DNA from: Acutalibacter muris
GTDB lineage: Bacteria; Bacillota; Clostridia; Oscillospirales; Acutalibacteraceae
Direction: 5' to 3'
DNA: 64,000 nt
NCBI RefSeq assembly: GCF_002201475.1
Contig: NZ_CP021422.1
Location: forward strand, 2,418,001 to 2,482,000
Every line of letters begins with the position of its first letter. The first letter of the stretch is position 1. The translations under genes and the position numbers were made by a program. The notes below the pieces were generated by a model that ran no database searches, was not told the DNA's origin, and saw nothing but the letters and a program-made list of their open reading frames with translations. Shown piece by piece: positions 1-9,222 of the stretch.

Positions 1-71
1 AAGCCCGCCCACTCAGCGGCAAGGTCCAAGCCCCCTATGCCAGTGAAAAGGGAGAGGTGACTTAGATTCAT
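1..71 (-). CDS. DNA cytosine-5 methyltransferase, N-terminus only (runs off the window)
   Basis: The reverse strand starts ATG at 71 and reads MNLSHLSLFTGIGGLDLAAE before the window ends. FxGxGG followed by a short aliphatic run is motif I (SAM binding) of C5-cytosine methyltransferases, which sits at the extreme N-terminus in this family. The ATG overlaps the TGA of the upstream 43-aa gene (ATGA), and GGAGGGG lies about 8 nt upstream, so translational coupling is likely. Such methyltransferases are common ICE cargo, either solitary or as anti-restriction genes. The catalytic PC motif and target-recognition region lie outside the window. Confidence 0.75.
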   Translation of the reverse strand, partial: MNLSHLSLFTGIGGLDLAAEWAG

Positions 72-199
72 CTGTGTTTCCCCCTCCTATGTACCCGCGA
101 CCTCGCCCGGCTCTTAGGCTTCTTCTCCGCCTGCCGCTTATGGTACATCTCCTGCTGCAGCAGCCCTGCCCGGCGGGCGTTATTCAGTATCCGGCTCAT
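68..199 (-). CDS. Small basic protein, 43 aa, unknown
   Basis: An ATG at 199 is preceded by GGAGGG at 8-nt spacing and opens a 43-codon frame ending in TGA at 68-70. That stop overlaps the start of the methyltransferase gene. The product is very rich in Arg and Lys, with a helical, charged middle and an RRGKHR tail, so it could bind nucleic acid. I recognise no family. The good ribosome site and the ATGA coupling are the main support for a real gene; it belongs to the same leftward operon as the 124-aa gene upstream. Confidence 0.5.
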   Translation of the reverse strand: MSRILNNARRAGLLQQEMYHKRQAEKKPKSRARSRVHRRGKHR

Positions 200-276
200 A
201 GCGCCATCCCTCCAATTCCTCGATCTCCACATAAATCCCCGGCCAATGCCGCCAACTATCCGCGGGGCCGTGGACC

Positions 277-651
277 CTATAATTTCAAAACAGGTATTAT
301 AACCTTTTCGGAAATCTCCCCCAGGGTGTAGGTATCACGGCCCTCTGCCTTAAGCCGCTGGGAAAACTTGTCCATTTCCACGGCTAACTTGAGCATCTTA
401 AGCACCCCCACCTCCTCCGGCGTGACCTTCGGCATATCCGGCCCCACCATACAGCCTATGGCCTTAAGGAGGAAGATTTCGCGCCGGAAAGGGTCCATAG
501 CCTCATACTCTGCCCACACCTCTCTGGCGAATTTCCTGCGGTTCAGCCGGGGCTTGTCCGGGGGAAGCACACCTTCTGCCTGTAGTTCCTTTTTTGCCTG
601 CGCCCTCATGTCCTTCTCGCGCCGGGTCATGCGTTTTTTCCTGTCCGCCAT
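277..651 (-). CDS. Conserved-looking hypothetical protein, 124 aa
   Basis: The start at 651 is fixed by AAGGAG with 8-9 nt spacing. The N-terminal 40 residues are strongly basic (MADRKKRMTRREK), followed by a mostly helical body rich in Arg, Glu and Lys with no membrane segment. I do not recognise the family. It sits in the leftward ICE operon between a serine recombinase and the small basic protein/methyltransferase pair, so an accessory transfer or DNA-binding role is possible but unproven. A longer overlapping frame starting at 766 lacks a ribosome site and is treated as spurious. Confidence 0.6.
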   Translation of the reverse strand: MADRKKRMTRREKDMRAQAKKELQAEGVLPPDKPRLNRRKFAREVWAEYEAMDPFRREIFLLKAIGCMVGPDMPKVTPEEVGVLKMLKLAVEMDKFSQRLKAEGRDTYTLGEISEKVIIPVLKL

Positions 652-718
652 TTTCTATAAACTCCTTATAAGCCGCTTTATATTGTGATAATAGTTTCAT
701 ATCATCATTAAATTTGTC

Positions 719-1577
<859 letters not shown>

Positions 1578-3383
1578 TTATTCCCTGTACTGCGGCCAGG
1601 CCAGCTCCGCATAGTTCTGTCCGCCGACTCCAGCCTCCCCGTCATGATAGAGGGCCAAATGCAAATGAGGCCCGGTGGAGTTGCCGGTGCTGCCTATATA
1701 GCCTATAAGCTGGCCCTGGGTAACGGTTTCACCGCTCGTCACCGCCAGCGCCGAAAGGTGCCCATAGGCGGAAATCCAGCCGTCCCCGTGCTCAATAAAC
1801 ACACTGTTGCCAAAGGACCACATATTGTCCACGCCATACGCCGGCGTCCAGCCGTCCTGCACGTACCGCACAGTCCCAGCGGCTACAGCATAGACCGGCT
1901 CGCCATAGCAGTTTGCAAAGGAAATATCAATGCCGTTGTGGCCGGGGTAGGTGTCCCAGGTGTGGCCGGGCAGCGGATAGGCAAACCGCCCGTCGGCAAT
2001 GGCACTCGCGTCACCCATGCCGCCCACACTGACCTTATAGTATCTCAGCACATTGTCCACATAGTTGATATCGCCGTAGCCGCTCCAGCCGTGGGCGGCC
2101 GCCTGCATTTCTGAGAACTCCCGGGCGTTCTCCTTAGAATAACCGCCCCTGGCAAGCGCCCAGGATATGTACCCATTGCCGAAGTTGTACCCCTGCAAGG
2201 CAAGACTGATTCTTGGGATATCCGTGGGCCCAGCGGCTCCGGCTTCGTGAAGATTCCGGGCGATAATGCCGGTTCCGAAGTTTATGGACTCCTCCACGCT
2301 GACCGGCGTACCCACCGGCAGGCCCATTCCCTCGGCGCACTGCATAACATCGCCGCCAACATCGTCCGCCCGGCCCCCGGATTCCTGCATGACGACCGCA
2401 GCCACCAGAGGGGCGTATTCCGGGATTCCATTGGCCTGACAGGCCGCCCTTATCTGTGGCATGAGGGCGATCACCTCCGCCGAGAGGTTCACATTCTTAA
2501 CAGATCCGCTGCCCCGAAAGCCTCCGGCGATGACTCCGATCACCAGAAAGGGCAAAAGAAAAAGCGCCGCCAGCGCTCCCCAGGAGGATTTGCTTTTGGG
2601 CGCGCTGGCGGCAATATTTTCTATGGCTTCCCTGATTTTCGCGGCGGCTTTCTCTGTGACCTGAATCGCGGCCCCGACCCCGGGCGCGGCGGCGTTGGCG
2701 GCGGCAGCGGCCCCGGCGTTTCCCGCCGACTGGCCTGCGGCCTGGAGGGTCTGCACTGCCGCGCCGGAGGCTTCGGCGGTACGGAGAGCCGCGCCCTGGT
2801 TTTGCAGGCTGTTGGCGGAGGAGCTGTTCTGCCAGGTGTTGAGGGGATGTTCCTCGTTCAGCCGCAGGCTGCTGTCCTCTGCCCGCATATGGGTGGAACC
2901 TTTAGGAGCGGAGGGAGCGTCCTTCTTTGCCGTGGTGGAAGGTACGGCTCCTTTTTTGCGGCCAGCCTTTCTTATGACGGTACTGCTGTCCTGCTCCCGG
3001 GAAGGAACGGGAGCGCTGTCACGTTCAGCTTCGGAAGGGGGCAGAGGCTCCCTGCTGTTATCTTCACGCCGTTTGGAACGGCTCTCCTCATACTCCCCGC
3101 TTTGCGGCGGGGGGCTGTACTCGGGAGTATGTACCTTTTTCGGCTCAATGTTTTGCGGGGCAGTAACAGGCTGATATGCCCGCTTGGAGATACCGGCCTC
3201 GGAAACGCCGGGCTGGGGCGGTGTGTGACTCTTGTCCATAGCCTTCTCCAGGGCCCGCCTGCTTCTTTTCACTATATAACCGGCAGATTGCAGCGCCCTG
3301 TCGCCCATCGCGTTGATGGCGTACTGCTCCGAGCTGTCGGCCTCCTGGTTCTGTCTGTCCCTTGTCAGTATATCGCTGCTCAA
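1578..3383 (-). CDS. ICE cell-wall hydrolase: lytic transglycosylase plus M23 endopeptidase
   Basis: The chosen TTG start at 3383 has GAAAGGAAGG about 6 nt upstream; an upstream ATG-like extension lacks a site. The ~600-aa product has a long charged, low-complexity N-terminal half, one membrane segment (LAALFLLPFLVIGVIAGG), a lysozyme-like domain (catalytic Glu in VVMQESGG, followed by a typical QGYNFGNGY) and a C-terminal M23 domain with zinc ligands HNGID and HLHL. Two-domain peptidoglycan hydrolases of this type (VirB1/CwlT-like) open the wall for the conjugative pore in Gram-positive ICEs. The N-terminal part resembles a cytoplasmic tail or linker. It lies between the serine recombinase and the candidate toxin-antitoxin locus. 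Confidence 0.85.
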   Translation of the reverse strand: MSSDILTRDRQNQEADSSEQYAINAMGDRALQSAGYIVKRSRRALEKAMDKSHTPPQPGVSEAGISKRAYQPVTAPQNIEPKKVHTPEYSPPPQSGEYEESRSKRREDNSREPLPPSEAERDSAPVPSREQDSSTVIRKAGRKKGAVPSTTAKKDAPSAPKGSTHMRAEDSSLRLNEEHPLNTWQNSSSANSLQNQGAALRTAEASGAAVQTLQAAGQSAGNAGAAAAANAAAPGVGAAIQVTEKAAAKIREAIENIAASAPKSKSSWGALAALFLLPFLVIGVIAGGFRGSGSVKNVNLSAEVIALMPQIRAACQANGIPEYAPLVAAVVMQESGGRADDVGGDVMQCAEGMGLPVGTPVSVEESINFGTGIIARNLHEAGAAGPTDIPRISLALQGYNFGNGYISWALARGGYSKENAREFSEMQAAAHGWSGYGDINYVDNVLRYYKVSVGGMGDASAIADGRFAYPLPGHTWDTYPGHNGIDISFANCYGEPVYAVAAGTVRYVQDGWTPAYGVDNMWSFGNSVFIEHGDGWISAYGHLSALAVTSGETVTQGQLIGYIGSTGNSTGPHLHLALYHDGEAGVGGQNYAELAWPQYRE

Positions 3384-3439
3384 AAAATCCTTCCTTTCCC
3401 TTTGATGATAAATGTAAATAAAAACCCCGGCCCTGCCAC

Positions 3440-3467
3440 TTGACAAAGCCGGAGATTATGTTATAAT
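3440..3467 (+). promoter_or_regulatory. Strong rightward sigma-A promoter facing the 27-aa peptide gene
   Basis: TTGACA at 3440-3445 and TATAAT at 3462-3467 with a 16-bp spacer, both consensus. The transcript would start near 3474 and run antisense through the whole peptide gene at 3556-3639. No rightward protein gene follows. Confidence 0.7.
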
Positions 3468-3555
3468 AAAAACATAAAGAGGGCGCTGTCGCACGGCGGT
3501 CAGCCCTTACACGATCAACGAATTACCGTTAGCCGTTCGGGTTGGAGCCGAGCGG

Positions 3556-3639
3556 CTAACACGCTTTTGGGGCTAAGTATACGATCACCAAAAGGGCAAT
3601 CGCCACGAAGACTGCGAAACGCAAAATTTTCGCTCCCAT
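3556..3639 (-). CDS. 27-aa hydrophobic peptide, candidate type I toxin
   Basis: ATG at 3639 is preceded by GGGGAGG with about 8 nt spacing; the stop is at 3556-3558. The peptide begins MGAKILRF, continues as an uninterrupted aliphatic stretch of about 15 residues (one membrane span) and ends LAPKAC. It is too short for an ordinary gene but has the size and make-up of type I toxins of the Fst/TxpA kind, without matching a family I know. A strong leftward promoter at 3790-3817 drives it, and an opposing promoter makes a complete antisense RNA. A holin-like or structural membrane peptide is the alternative. Confidence 0.55.
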   Translation of the reverse strand: MGAKILRFAVFVAIALLVIVYLAPKAC

Positions 3640-3764
3640 AGCGCGCCACCTCCCCTCGTAAAAAACTTAGGGAAATGAACCACCCCCTTTCGGGGCGGCT
3701 AACCGCTTTGAATTATGCAGCAGCGTCCTCACAGCATTGGCCGGGGCAAGTCCCGCCCAAGCTG

Positions 3765-3789
3765 GCCCCTCACCGAGAGGGGCGTTTTT
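3765..3789 (+). terminator. Intrinsic terminator of the antisense RNA
   Basis: A 7-bp GC stem GCCCCTC/GAGGGGC at 3765-3771 and 3777-3783 is followed by a T-run at 3785-3789 on the plus strand. It overlaps the start region of the opposing leftward transcript. Confidence 0.7.
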
Positions 3790-3817
3790 ATTATACCATT
3801 TTGTAGAAATTTGTCAA
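3790..3817 (-). promoter_or_regulatory. Strong leftward sigma-A promoter for the 27-aa peptide
   Basis: On the minus strand TTGACA (3812-3817) and TATAAT (3790-3795) are separated by 16 bp, mirroring the promoter at 3440-3467; both -10 boxes are followed by AAAAAC. The transcript has a leader of about 145 nt before the peptide ATG. Confidence 0.7.
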
Positions 3818-3925
3818 CAGGGTCACCTCCGTTGTTTTCTCAATTCAAACCCTTTCCCACACCCCCGCCCTCTGGCGGGGACATGGGAAAGGGCCGCGGT
3901 CCCCCGCGGCCCTCCCTGCGGTATT

Positions 3926-4561
3926 TTATAGCTCCAGCTCCGGCTCCGGCCTTCCCCTGTGGGGAGGGCTCTGCTGCCTCCTTTCCTCAATTATGACGCG
4001 CATGGAGGACCAGCCCCTGTCACGGACTCTTGCCAAGTGAGGTATATCCTCCAGCAGCTTATCCGCGTCTTTTCCCAGCCGTTCAAAGGCGCTCCCCATG
4101 TCCTTAAGAGTATCCTTCAATTTGTCCTGGAATTCGTCCCTCCCGCCCTTAAGTACATCTGCGGAGATTTTCATTTCCTGCTCCGCGTCATGCAGAGCTG
4201 CCTGGACTATTTTCACCCAAAAGGTAATTGGCGGGGCGTTAAGTGTGGAAAGCAGCTCCTCATGGCTGGCATTTGCGGTCTTGCCCACGGTTTCGAGAAG
4301 CTGTTCCCTGACATAGCTGAGGGTGCTTTTTTCGCGTGTATAAGGGGCAAAAGCCGCATACACAAGCGGGCCGTCCAAAACGCCCGCCTGCTTGGAAAGC
4401 CCCTCCACCTTTTTGTCCATGTCCTCTATTGCTTTTGTCAGTTTGTCTATGTGTTCTATCACCTGTCCGAGCTGGACCTTTTCCCTGTAGAGGTTGTTCC
4501 GCTCCATAACCTGGTATGTGCGCAGCACCTCCGGGCGCCTGCCCAAAGGCTCCAGTGCCAT
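3926..4561 (-). CDS. Hypothetical coiled-coil protein, 211 aa, ICE-associated
   Basis: ATG at 4561 follows AAAGGAGG at a good spacing. The protein is soluble and almost entirely helical; residues ~30-60 (HIDKLTKAIEDMDKKVEGL) and ~140-180 read as coiled coil. No signal peptide or membrane segment is visible. The C-terminus is proline- and arginine-rich, then acidic. I recognise no catalytic motif. It follows a sortase gene remnant in the leftward ICE operon, so a transfer-accessory role is inferred from location only. Confidence 0.6.
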   Translation of the reverse strand: MALEPLGRRPEVLRTYQVMERNNLYREKVQLGQVIEHIDKLTKAIEDMDKKVEGLSKQAGVLDGPLVYAAFAPYTREKSTLSYVREQLLETVGKTANASHEELLSTLNAPPITFWVKIVQAALHDAEQEMKISADVLKGGRDEFQDKLKDTLKDMGSAFERLGKDADKLLEDIPHLARVRDRGWSSMRVIIEERRQQSPPHRGRPEPELEL

Positions 4562-4592
4562 TGTCAGTCCTCCTTTATCAGTAATAATTTTC

Positions 4593-5105
4593 TCATGTCT
4601 TCATTGCTACAACGGCCAGCCTGCCGTTATCCTGCGAATATTCGCAGGTCACAAGGGTCAGGAGCCTGTCCCCAAAGACAAGCTCCCACCCGGTATTGTA
4701 CAGCCCCCTTTCGTTGAGATTTTCAACCAGAGCGCGGAAAGAAGCCACGCTCATATTGATTTGGTCAAACAGGCTCCACTCCCCCGGCCCGTAGCTGCCC
4801 TTCTCCCGGACTACCGCCGCCACAAGATAGCTTTCCGCGCCCTGCTCCGTTTCCAGGAGGATCTCAGGGTGGGCGGTGCAGTAGTCCTTGTCCGTATAGT
4901 TTAGCAGCGCTGAGAACATACTGCCGTCGTTCATGTGATGGCCGTAGATTATGAGGTTGTCGGAAGTTTCCAGACTGCACCTCTCATCCAGAAACGGCAG
5001 GCCATAGTCGGTGTAATTGCCCTCAAAATCGTGCTTCAGGTAGAAGTCCGGCACATCCGTGCTCTGCATAACAGGGAAGTCAATGCCGGTGCCGGGGACT
5101 GACAC
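4593..5105 (-). pseudogene. Class B sortase, N-terminally truncated by a deletion into parB
   Basis: The frame encodes the catalytic body of a class B sortase: GTGIDFPVMQ start of the barrel, His in IIYGHHM, catalytic Cys in LLTLVTCEYS and Arg in DNGRLAVVA. It lacks the N-terminal signal-anchor helix and about 60 residues that the family normally has, so it could not be exported. The only start is a GTG inside the barrel. Its 5' end overlaps the 3' end of parB in another frame, and the DNA reads straight from parB sequence into sortase sequence near 5105. An intact sortase would attach ICE surface proteins to peptidoglycan. Confidence 0.8.
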
Positions 5106-5832
5106 CCAGCTTTAACTGTTGGGCTTGCTCCAGAGTGGGAACGATTTCCCGGCTGCTCATCACTTCCAGCAACAAGCCCTGTTCCTCCTGGGTCAGGTAT
5201 GACAGCTCCACGGCGGGGCGGAGCACTAATTTGTTTTCGTCTACCATCTGGAGCAGCGGCGGCAGCAGGTGGGTTAGGCGGATATAGCGCTGAATCTGTG
5301 ACTTGCTGTCAGGGGAATTATCAGCTAAGATTGCCACTGAAGTCTGCCCCAATAAATTCTGCCCCACTGGGGTAGAATTTTCTTTGCTTGGTCTACCTGC
5401 TTTGCGTTTCATGGCTTCAAGCTTCATTCGATAGGCAAACGCCTTTTCGCTGGGCAGGATCTTCTCCCGCTGCAAATTACTGTCCACCATGATAATCGTG
5501 GCCTCGTCATCGTCCATATCCCTGACGATAACCGGCATGGTCTCTTTCCCGGCCAGCTCGCTGGCTCTTGAGCGCCGGTGGCCCGCTATGATTTCATAGC
5601 CGCCCTCGGGCCTTGGCCGGACGATACCAGGCACCAGAACACCGTATTGGGCCACGCTCTCGGCCATTTCCCGCATTTTCTCATCGTCCGCCACATGGAA
5701 GGGGTGCTCCTTGAAGGGATGCAGTTCCCTCAAAGAAAGCTCTTGAATTTGGTCAGCAGCAACCTGGGCCGGGATTCCGCCAAATAAATCGTCCAGGCCG
5801 GTTATTTGTATTTTCGCCGCGCTGCTTTTCAT
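5080..5832 (-). pseudogene. parB: ParB-type partition protein, C-terminally truncated
   Basis: 250 aa starting at the ATG (5832) that overlaps the parA stop. It contains the ParB/Spo0J nuclease-like domain (LRELHPFKEHPF, GHRRSRASELAGK) and the HTH region (LLGQTSVAILADNS...SQIQRYIRLT). Compared with the intact homologue at 60774-61703, the similarity stops after EQAQQLK; the intact protein goes on for about 60 residues starting KFSQEGRLS. Here it ends GVSPRHRH, which is sortase sequence read out of frame. The DNA-binding part is kept but the dimerisation tail is gone. Confidence 0.8.
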
Positions 5833-6614
5833 GACGCTACCTCTAAGGTCAGGGCCTCATATGCCGCAGAGACTTTTCCAGAGGGGTCATGAAGAAATAT
5901 GCTCTTGCCCTCGGCGCTGGTCTCTGCCGCACGGATGGAGCGGGGAATGATGGCGTCGAAAATTTTGAGTTGACTGCCATAGGAATTTCTCAGCAGTTCC
6001 ACGATTTCCTGCGAGTAGGTGGTCCGCATATCGGCCATTGTGACGAGAATACCGCTGATGGTCAAGTTTGGGTTGATTTGCCTCTTTACTTTGCCGATGG
6101 TCCTCATGAGCTGCTCCATACCTTTCAGCGAGAGGTAATGGGCCATCATTGGGATAATAAGCGTGTCGGCGGCTGATAGGGCGTTGATGGTAAGCATACC
6201 CAGCGAGGGGCAGCAGTCCAGGAGAATGATGTCGTACTGGTCGCGGACAGTGTTTAGGTATTCACGGAGGATAGTTTCCCGGCTCATGATGTTCACCAGC
6301 GTGACCTCAATAGCCGCAAGGTCGATGTTGGCGGGGAGCAGGTCAACTCCTTCCTTATGGTGGATAATTCCCTCGCCGGGGAGAAGGGGCTTGTCCTCTA
6401 TGACCTTGCCCAGCACAGTGGAAATGGTTTCCTCTAACTGGTCCGGGTGCTGGTAGCCCAGGCTGGCGGTCAAAGAGCCTTGTGCGTCTACGTCCACCAG
6501 CAGGACGCGCTTGCCCTGGCGGGCCAGGCCGATACCTAAGTTTACGGTGGTGACGGTCTTGCCGACCCCGCCTTTTTGGTTGCAGATTGCGATTACTTTT
6601 GATTTTGCGTTCAT
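5829..6614 (-). CDS. parA: ParA/Soj-type partition ATPase
   Basis: 261 aa from the ATG at 6614, chosen because GGGAGG lies 7 nt upstream. Deviant Walker A KGGVGKTVTT near residues 13-22, the DVDAQGSLT switch, and Walker B IILLDCCPSLG. The gene overlaps parB by 4 nt. It is closely similar over its whole length to the parA at 16291-17067 and more distantly to the one at 61660-62481. ParA-ParB pairs partition plasmids and some ICEs; the ParB partner here is truncated, so function is doubtful. Confidence 0.9.
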   Translation of the reverse strand: MNAKSKVIAICNQKGGVGKTVTTVNLGIGLARQGKRVLLVDVDAQGSLTASLGYQHPDQLEETISTVLGKVIEDKPLLPGEGIIHHKEGVDLLPANIDLAAIEVTLVNIMSRETILREYLNTVRDQYDIILLDCCPSLGMLTINALSAADTLIIPMMAHYLSLKGMEQLMRTIGKVKRQINPNLTISGILVTMADMRTTYSQEIVELLRNSYGSQLKIFDAIIPRSIRAAETSAEGKSIFLHDPSGKVSAAYEALTLEVAS

Positions 6615-6644
6615 TTTATAACCTCCCACATTATTCTTTGAAAA

Positions 6645-6708
6645 TTAAAACAGAACTAAATCGGGGCCCTCTTGATGTTAGGGGCTTTCTGATTTAGTTC
6701 TATTTTAA
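6645..6708. repeat. 18-bp inverted repeat (hairpin) upstream of parA
   Basis: Arms TTAAAACAGAACTAAATC (6645-6662) and GATTTAGTTCTATTTTAA (6691-6708) pair at 17 of 18 positions with a 28-nt loop. It lies between the integrase remnant and parA and could act as a terminator or operator. Confidence 0.5.
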
Positions 6709-6889
6709 CACTGTCATCGTGAAATTTCAGATGACCCAATCCTGCACTTTTTAATATCTTCTTATGGAGGTTTACTATGGAGTCTGGATGGTACATCTCT
6801 CCTGTTTTCGGAGAGGGGAACATATAAGGGTTGGTAGGATGTTTACTGTGCTCCGCACACAGTAGGTCAAAGCTGTTTTTCGCGCTCAA
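6656..6889 (-). pseudogene. Tyrosine integrase fragment (middle of the catalytic domain)
   Basis: About 55 residues, PYMFPSPKTGEMYHPDSIVNLHKKILKSAGLGHLKFHD, match the segment immediately before the LRHTFA box of Clostridia phage/ICE integrases. The frame then leaves the family (DSVKIELNQKAPN...) exactly where LRHT should follow, so catalytic His, Arg and Tyr are missing. The 5' end is also lost: upstream DNA is the 3' end of phoR, so this is the junction between chromosomal-type pho genes and ICE DNA. The missing C-terminal part has a counterpart at 15914-16087. Confidence 0.75.
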
Positions 6890-8532
6890 AACACAATCGA
6901 AACCAGAGTCCCCTCCCCGACCCCGCTGGACAGCCTGACCGCCGCCCCATGGATCCCCGCTATATGCTTCACAATAGACAGCCCCAGCCCTGTGCCGCCC
7001 GAGGCCTTTGACCGGCTCTTATCTACCCGGAAGAACCGCTCGAACACCCGCGCCTGATACTCTTTCGGTATGCCGATGCCTGTATCCTTCACGGTCAGCA
7101 CTGTGCTGTCTCCATTTTTTGTGACGCTCATCTCCACACTGCCACCGTCCACATTGTACTTGATAGCGTTGTCGCATAGATTATAGACCATCTCATAGAG
7201 ATACCCCGGCACCCCCATAACGATGGCCGGCTCCCCGCTGACAGACAGAGCAACATTCTTCTCCTTTGCCCTGCCCTCTAACGCCGCGACCGCCGCCCGG
7301 GCAGTCTCGTACAGGTCGACCGGCTCCATACCGGCGGGGGCTCCCTCGTCCAGCCGGGACAGGTGGATGATATCCTCCACCAGGGACATCATTCGGGCCG
7401 ACTCGGTGCGGATGAGATGGATAAACTCCGGCGCGTCCTGGGGCTTTACCGTGCCGTCCTCCAGCATCTCCGCGCTGCCGGTGATGACCTGCAGGGGCGT
7501 TTTCAGCTCGTGGGACACATTTGCGGCGAACTCCCGGCGCATCCGCTCAGCCTCCGCCTGCTCGGTCACATCGAAAGCCAGCAGGACCGTTCCGGCAGGC
7601 GCTCCGTCAGTTTGTATGCGGCTCAGGTCAAGCTGGTACTCCCTGCCGTCCCGCTCCATTCTGAGCTCGCTGTGCCCCTGCCCGGCAGCCTCTTCCAGCG
7701 CCGCGCTGATGGCATGGCTGTGGTCAACAAGCAGGAAATCCTGCCCCAGGCAGGAGCTGTCCGTATGGAAAATAGTCTTTGCCGCCGGGTTCATGCTGAC
7801 GATTTTGCCGTCCCTGTCCAGCAGGACCAGCCCCTCGTTCATGTGGGAGGTTATCTGCACGAACTCATCGGCCCGCTTTTTCAGGCTCTGCATTTGCTCC
7901 GATATCTGCAGCCGCTGGCGGTGTATCTTTTTGAGCAGCGGGGCCAGCTCCTCATAGGTCTCGTTCTCAAGTGGCCTGTCCAGGTCCAGCCGGTTCAGCG
8001 GCCGGACAATGCGCTTTGCAAGCCTATGGGCCAGCAGGGCCGAAAACACCACAGCCAGTATGCCCACAATCGTCATGGGTTGGAGCATGGCCATCACCAG
8101 GGTGAACATGGTAGCCCGGCTGACGGAAATCCTCAGCACCGTGCCGTCGCTCAGCTTGCGGGCCCGGTAGAAGGTCTCCTCGGTCATGGTGCCGGAAAAG
8201 CGGGAGCTCTCGCCCTCGCCGCCCAGAAGCGCCTCCTGTATTTCCTCCCGGTTTCCGTGATTGCCCAGCTTTCTATAGTCCTCAGCCGTGTCGAAGAGCA
8301 CCGTCCCATCCGGGGAGACCCATGTCAGGCGGTAGCTTTTGCTGTCTATGCCCTCAAGATAGTCCCTTCCGCCTTTCTCAACCCCCTGGGCCGCAAGGTA
8401 CAGCTCGTCCGCCAGCTGGCTTTCCTCAATGTCCCGGTAGTACTGGTATAGGCAACCCATCACAATGATGATGTTTGCCAGCAGCACCGCCGCCGACACC
8501 GCCAAAATGGAGTGAAAAATCCGCTTAGTCAT
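6886..8532 (-). CDS. phoR: PhoR-type phosphate sensor histidine kinase
   Basis: 548 aa with two membrane segments (residues ~8-30 and ~148-170) bracketing an extracytoplasmic sensor region, then HAMP-like and PAS domains, a HisKA box (FAANVSHELKTPLQVI, phospho-acceptor His) and HATPase motifs (YNLCDNAIKYN, DTGIGIP, GGTGLGLSI). It overlaps phoB by 4 nt and is last in the pst-pho operon. Known role: autophosphorylates under phosphate limitation and activates PhoB. The start at 8532 gives a normal two-helix sensor. Its 3' end abuts an integrase fragment. Confidence 0.92.
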   Translation of the reverse strand: MTKRIFHSILAVSAAVLLANIIIVMGCLYQYYRDIEESQLADELYLAAQGVEKGGRDYLEGIDSKSYRLTWVSPDGTVLFDTAEDYRKLGNHGNREEIQEALLGGEGESSRFSGTMTEETFYRARKLSDGTVLRISVSRATMFTLVMAMLQPMTIVGILAVVFSALLAHRLAKRIVRPLNRLDLDRPLENETYEELAPLLKKIHRQRLQISEQMQSLKKRADEFVQITSHMNEGLVLLDRDGKIVSMNPAAKTIFHTDSSCLGQDFLLVDHSHAISAALEEAAGQGHSELRMERDGREYQLDLSRIQTDGAPAGTVLLAFDVTEQAEAERMRREFAANVSHELKTPLQVITGSAEMLEDGTVKPQDAPEFIHLIRTESARMMSLVEDIIHLSRLDEGAPAGMEPVDLYETARAAVAALEGRAKEKNVALSVSGEPAIVMGVPGYLYEMVYNLCDNAIKYNVDGGSVEMSVTKNGDSTVLTVKDTGIGIPKEYQARVFERFFRVDKSRSKASGGTGLGLSIVKHIAGIHGAAVRLSSGVGEGTLVSIVF

Positions 8533-9200
8533 TCTGACGCCTCCAGACGGTAGCCGACGCTTCGCACGGTCTTTATCATGGAGCCGGACTTTCCCAGCTT
8601 CTGCCGCAGGGTCTTGATGTGCATGTCAACCGTCCGGGTCTCCCCGGCGTACTCCACATCCCAGACCTCAGCAAGGAGCTGCTCCCGGGTGAACACCATC
8701 CCGGGTCGGGACAGGAACAGCCTCAGCAGCTCGAACTCCTTATAGGTCAGGTCCACCCGCCCGCCGTCCGCCGTTACGGTGCGCTCCCCGGTATTCATCC
8801 GAAGGCCGCCCGCCTCGACGATGTTCTCCTCTTTGGGGGCGCAGCGCCGGAGTACGGCCTTCACTCTCGACACCATCTCCGTCATGCCGAAAGGCTTTGC
8901 AATATAGTCGTCCGCGCCCATATCAAGGCCCGTGACCTTGTCGTATTCCGTACCCTTTGCCGTGGCCATGATAACCGGAATCCCGGCGGTGGCGGTATGG
9001 GCGCGGAGCCTTTTCAGGATGGACAGCCCGTCCTCCCCGGGCAGCATGATGTCCAGGAGGATCAGCTGGGGCGGCTCGCTCCGAATGGCCTCAAACAGGC
9101 CGCCGCTGTCGGGAAAGCCCCTGACCTCAAACCCGGCGGCTGTAAGGGCATAGCTCATCAGCCCCCTTATGCCGTCGTCGTCTTCCACACAGTATATCAT
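8529..9200 (-). CDS. phoB: PhoB-type response regulator (OmpR family)
   Basis: 223 aa from ATG at 9200 (AAGGAGGGG upstream). The receiver domain has acidic pocket EDDD, phospho-acceptor Asp in LILLDIMLPGEDG, and Lys in DDYIAKPFG; the C-terminal winged helix (YKEFELLRLFLSRPGMVFTREQLL, VDMHIKTLRQKLG) is of the OmpR/PhoB type. It overlaps phoR and follows phoU. It should bind the TTTTAC-repeat array in front of pstS. Confidence 0.93.
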   Translation of the reverse strand: MIYCVEDDDGIRGLMSYALTAAGFEVRGFPDSGGLFEAIRSEPPQLILLDIMLPGEDGLSILKRLRAHTATAGIPVIMATAKGTEYDKVTGLDMGADDYIAKPFGMTEMVSRVKAVLRRCAPKEENIVEAGGLRMNTGERTVTADGGRVDLTYKEFELLRLFLSRPGMVFTREQLLAEVWDVEYAGETRTVDMHIKTLRQKLGKSGSMIKTVRSVGYRLEASE

Positions 9201-9222
9201 AATGCTCCCCTCCTTCGCCGGT

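Larger units (their letters stand above)
3474..3789 (+). ncRNA. Putative antisense RNA (type I antitoxin candidate), about 315 nt
   Basis: Bounded by the consensus promoter at 3440-3467 and the intrinsic terminator at 3765-3789. It contains no plausible protein frame with a ribosome site. It would be fully complementary to the leftward transcript that starts near 3783 and carries the 27-aa hydrophobic peptide. It includes the hairpin 3528-3540/3548-3560 (13 bp, one mismatch), whose right arm covers the peptide stop codon. The antitoxin role is inferred from the layout. Confidence 0.5.

Noticed and set aside
2247..3443. Long rightward frame (398 codons) opposite the M23 hydrolase gene
   Set aside because: GC-rich antisense shadow of a verified gene, with no ribosome site or recognisable domain.
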